Both the position numbers and the translations under genes were made by a program. Source: Steromphala cineraria (lineage: Eukaryota > Mollusca > Gastropoda > Trochida > Trochidae). From it: a stretch of 64,000 nucleotides of DNA. Positions 29,301-35,300 of the stretch are shown here, piece after piece. The stretch is taken from assembly GCA_916613615.1 (NCBI GenBank), contig OU744726.1, forward strand, positions 58,420,987 to 58,484,986, written 5' to 3'. A model generated the notes under the pieces. The model ran no database searches. It saw only the letters and a program-made list of their open reading frames with translations, and was not told the origin of the DNA. Every line of letters starts with the position of its first letter. Positions within the stretch are counted from its first letter, which is position 1.

Positions 29301-32300
29301 TTCACTTAAACTGATATTACATATATCATTTGCGAATACCCAAGATAATCCTATCATATGCATGAATATCTGTGTTATGTCACCGTATTTAACACAATAC
29401 GCTTCAATGCATGTTAAAACAAACCTTTGTGTTACTTGATGTTTTAATAACTTGAATGCCTCAAATGCTAATATACAATGTACGTTTCTTATTTCACCTT
29501 AATCAATACAACCCACTTCAATGCATGCAATTCTAACACTTCATTTCATTTCAGCCTGTTCGATATTTCTACCTCAAAACGTGCCTAGCTTTAATATAAA
29601 TACTAACTCATGTTCGTACATAAATGCCTTTTGCGAGTATCATGTAATCAACATATTCATCCGTAACCAAACTATTTGACCTTATTTGAGTTTTCATTTA
29701 ATATTGCTTACTTGTTTAAACATGAACAGAATAAGTGTCCCTCTGTGAATGTTAATATCGTTATGTTCATTTTAAAAATTGATAATGATAAATATTTTTT
29801 TGATTAATTTGATGAATGCAGAAACTTTATATATTTTTTAATATAAGTGAAGGTTCTGTCCTCCTTTCACAATCGCCTCACATCATCGAAAGAATGGCAA
29901 AACACAACTTCTTCTTTGATCAGGCATTGCCAAAAGCCTATTCCTCATTAAACTCCAGATGAATTGAGTGGATGGTCCCTTATATGATAGATTGGGTTCA
30001 TTTCGTCATGTTCTCGTTGTCCATGTTGCAGAGGATCGTAATGGACTCCCTGGACGACACGAGAGATACTGGGGGAGACGTCAACACACCAAACAATGTA
30101 AGCTTTGGTTGTCATTATGCACTTTTTATAAAAACATCCTAGAATATTAAAGGCGCAGTACCACGTTTTTTGAAAATTTTATATTTTCATTTGTTCACTG
30201 ATAATTATACGCTCATGCTGAATGTATTAATTCAATAGTGTCAGAAATCTCATTACACAAACCAGTCATCCATAGTCAGAGAACATATCATAATGATTCT
30301 CATATAGTCCGTTGACGGCCATTTTTGTGTGAACACCTTTAATTCATTTCGTGTAAGAAAAAGTAATCCCATGGCTTAACTTTGCATTAAAAATTTGATT
30401 GATTACTGCTTCATTTTGTTTTGATACATTGCCTTTCTATTGGAGCCATTTATTTTCATATATTTCATTCCTGACATCACCTTATATTCCTCCTAAAAAC
30501 GTGCTACTGATATTTAAGGCTGTGCATAATATGAAAGTAAATGTAAAAAATATATACATGTACATGTATGTTTATTTATATATTTTAGATATATTTACCT
30601 TTACATCAATACACTAAATAATGGAAGCTTTTGGTGAGAAACCGTCAAAATACTATATTTAGACAATGTAAGCCTTTAGTGTCATTATGCAATTGAAAAT
30701 CAATTTTATGTGTAGGCAGTACTCTCTTGTAGAAGAAAATGTCGATGAATATATATACTTACTATCGTTGTGTTGTACACAAACACACCAACAAGCTTCT
30801 GAAGTCAGTATGAATTAAAAGGCATCCTAATATTATTTTGAGGCAGTGATTTGTTTAAAAATATACATGTTTTATTTCACTTGTCCGACGTCAATGTTAC
30901 AAACAATCAAAACAGTAATTGTTGTTTTGAAATTCAAAATAATAAGTATCAGTGGTTTGTTTTCATAAGTATATTATGATAAAAAGATTTATTTCATTGT
31001 TACGGATTATAGATGCAGTTAGAACATCATCATATCATATTGATTCATATCATTTTTTTAAAGTACATTCAATACATTACCTTAGTACCAATACACAAAA
31101 CAATTTTTATAAGCTTTGGGTATCATAATGTAATTAGAAAATAATTATTATATAACATTTATTCGAAAAAGTACAGTATGCTGTGTTATGGTTTAAAGGG
31201 GCAATACCACGTTTTTTTATACTTTTGTATTTTTAAAACTTTCACTGATAATTGTAAGTTAATGCTAAACGTATTATTTTGACAGTGTCAAACATCTCAT
31301 TAAACACACCATTCATCTATTGTCAGAGGACAAAGCATGAGGATTAACATTAAATCCATTGGCGTCCATTTTGTGTGTCTGTGAACACCTTTAATTCATT
31401 TTGTATAAGAAAAAGGAATAGCATGGCAAACTTTACGTTATATATTTGAATTATTACTGCTACATTTAGTTTAAATGAATTTGTCCTCCAATTGCTGCCA
31501 TTAATTTTCATTTTCCTGACACCCCTTAAGAAGAAAAACGAAAATTTAGAAGAAGAGATTTTTCATTTGATATTTATGTTATACAACCAGTCTATCAAAT
31601 AATGTAATGTAATACAGTAGGGGCCTTTTCTTCTTATAATATTAAATGATGTCCAACAATCAGACAATTATAATATTCAAACTATGGAATATTTACTACT
31701 GAACCAATACTGACAATGACAACACTAATTTACCCTGGGTAGGAGGCAGACAACAATGACAACGATGACGATGATGAAGCTGATGATTGTAACGAGGTAA
31801 AAGGTTGCGTTGGATATTCTAGAAGTTCTGTTGATGAATGATGGTTGTATTAATCCATTCAGTTAAAAACATAATATAATTTGGTCACAACCACAGTTGT
31901 TTTCAAAACATGTTCCATGAGTCACAACTTTACTAACAGTCGAGGGTGAGTGATATCCTTTAACTGTTTCCCAGTTACACAACGCCTTTATGTTTTTTCA
32001 CATGTCATGTATATTGAATGTCATCGTCTTGTTTTTATTAACACTTTATGTCAGTTTGTTATGTCATGAATCCACTTTACTGTTATGCTGTCAATGAAAT
32101 ATCGTATTTGCAGAGTTAAAGGTCAAACGTCCTTTGATGTGGTGCGATACCAAGTCGAAAGTCAATACAACGGTCCAATTACCTCTAACTTGACCAAAAT
32201 TGAATTACTTATCAAATGCCAGTCTTTGTTTATCATCGTCTTTTTATTATTCTTGCGCCATCAAGGGGGGTACATTTAAATTTAATCATAATTATAAGTG

Positions 32301-35300
32301 AGACTTTAGAAATGTCTTTGTTGATGTCACTAATTAAATTGTTTGTATTGCCTCAATTATCTTTATATTAGATGTGTTTTTATATTATGTGTGAGGGCTG
32401 TCAATATGTCATTATATATAATTTTTTACTTTATTAACATCTTTATTCAAAATTAAAAAGTCTAATTTGCATCACTGAAACATATATAAAAACATTGTGA
32501 TGTATCTTAAGGTCTTTATACTTTGCTAAATAATTAGAAGTCATTGTTTGTGAAGTTTCCGCCGCCGCCCTCATACCAATGGCTATACCTTTTTTCTACT
32601 AAGCTTTCCAGAACTTGTATTCATAAGTTACTGCTTAAACCTCGGGGGAACGATTTTGACATGTTCACTTTCAAGGTCAAAGGTCAAGGTCACGAGCTAT
32701 AAAATCACTAAAAAATTCCTTGTAAACGCGATAACTTGAAAAGTTTTTGTGCTATGAAGCTCTAACTTGATAAGTATCATCCTTGCAAGAGTAAAAAAAA
32801 TTGAAACGATTTTCGCTACAATCTGTCCAAGGTCAAGGTCACAGCAAGGTCACTACTCTAGCATGGTTTTGCGAAAATGCTTTATTTCAACTATGAACAC
32901 TTTAAATCAATAGATGATTGTTATACTTAATAAAAAGTGTTCATTGATTGTGTAACCTTGAAGGTCAATGGCCAAGGTCATGAGATTTGTGTTATTGCAA
33001 TGTGCAACTAATTTGTATATAACTCAATCCCATTAAGCTTTTCAGAACTCATGAACATGTATAAGTGTCTACACCTCTGGGGAATTACAATGCCATGTTC
33101 ACTTTCAAAGTCAAAGGTCAAGGTCACGAGCTATAAAATCACTAACAAATTCCTTGTTAACGCGATAAATTGAAAAGTTTTTGTGCTATGAAGCTCTAAC
33201 TTGGTATGTATCATCCTTGGAAGAGTACAAATTTTTTAAAAGGTTTTTGCTACAGTCTGTCCAAGGTCAAGGTCACAGCAAGGTCAATACTTTAGCATGG
33301 TTTTGCGAAAATGCTTTCTTTTAACTATGATCACTTTTAATCAATAGATGATTGTCATACTCAATGAAAAGTGTTCATTGATTTGGTAACCTTGAAGGTC
33401 AATGGCCAAGGTCATGAGATTTGTGTTATTGCAATGTGCAACTAATTTGGATATAACTCAATCCCATTAAGAACTTATGGTCATGTATAAGTGTTTACAT
33501 TTCTGGGGAATTACAATGACATGGTCACTTTCAAGGTCAAAGGTCAAGGTCACAGCAAGGTCAACATATATTTAATGTTATATTCAATGAAATGTATTCA
33601 TTGATTGCGTGACCTTGAGTGTCAAAAGTCAAGGTCACAACAAAATGTCCAATATGCTGAGACTTGTAGAAGGCGGAACAGGGTAAGGCAAAACCCCAAG
33701 TTTCGGGGCTGCCCTGCTTTTGCAGTGTCCCGCAAACGCTAATCTAGTTTTTATTAGGAATCATATTCGCAATTTGGTCAATCATGTGCACAGCCACATT
33801 CTTTCCTTGAAAAATTCTTAATTCAATTGAAGTTTCATTTTGGTAACTCGTTAACAAGGATATCAGATATCTTTTTTCAGAAATCGTAAAATAAAAAAAT
33901 ACATATATACTCAAACATTTAAGTAAATGTCCAAGCCGATTTGCACAAATATGATAAATAAAAGTCCATTTAGGTTCAGTGTACAGTAGACCAAGGGACC
34001 AACGAATATCCGATGTTCGCAACCTGCCTTTAGCTGTCATACATAGGCCTTTTGAGGGGACTATTTCACTATATCCGATTGTTCGCTATATCCATGTTCT
34101 ACTGTATTTACTCACTTAACATTCACTTAAATATCCCTTCAAAAAAGTATTATGTCTGTTAAGACATTCTATCTCTCGGCTTACCATCCCACTCATCGTG
34201 ATTCATGAAACTTCAGGATTACACCAAAGTTCTTCTATGTTACTCCAGGACGGGCTGTACCCGATCCACCAGGCAGTGATAAAAGACACGGAGGAAGAGA
34301 GGACAACCCTGTTGAAGACTCTGGTTGAAGCTGGAGCTGATGTTAACGCTTCCGTCAGAGGGGTCAGTATCGACATCTTCCTCTTGCTATATTACCGACT
34401 TTGATTTAACTCCATTGTTTTTCCGAGGTTTTATAGAAATATGAATTCTGTCGGTATAAGAACTTGTTCTATAGGGGGTTTCCCTTCACGACGTTATGGA
34501 GAGGAATTGATTACAAACCCTGGTAGAGTTAATATTTGTACAATCTTATTTCTCGAGGAACGGTCGAATTTCTTCAGATTTTACCTCATCTTGCTATATC
34601 ATCATTTGAGGCCACATCTGTCACTCAATTTGTGTATGATCTAATTTATATTACTTCATTTTTATTTTCGAGTGTATTTGAATCCGCTGAGCTCTATCTA
34701 TCTACAGATCATTGCCTAGTATCCTTTTGTATCAATCAGCCAATGATATACCTACATTTCTCTACAAGGATTTTATTGTTTTAATTAAAAAATCGAGTAA
34801 AATATTTGAATTATCCCTTACATAAACGCAAAACAACAGCAACAGGTTTTTTTCTAAAGTCCGGTGTAGAGATAATTGGAAATTATACTATGACTTTCTT
34901 ATATCCAATCAGAATGGAGTGTATCGAGTAAATGTCATGATCTTACTTACTGATCTAGAAATAATAGAATAATACTTTCCACAAGGATCAAAATAATTAC
35001 TTCAAGCTTGCACAATAAAATTTCATTGGCTGCAAATATGCATGCTCAACAAAGCCATGAATAAACAGTACTCAATTATATGAAGCAATTGGCCTAATAG
35101 TATAGATGACTCATGTTTGAATCTCTGCTGGTACTGATGTACTCTCAAACTAGATTACATTACCATTAGGAGAGAAGTTGAAGATACTAAGGTTGGTTTC
35201 ATTAAATGAGATTACCCTCTGGTAAAATCTGTTTAGTTTGATATATTTAAAGTGTAAAATTCAAATAGGAACATTTGGATTTGTTTTGGATAATTGCATA

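Noticed and set aside
26760..29420. CRISPR array
   Set aside because: Units are contiguous tandem repeats without unique spacers, in an animal intron.
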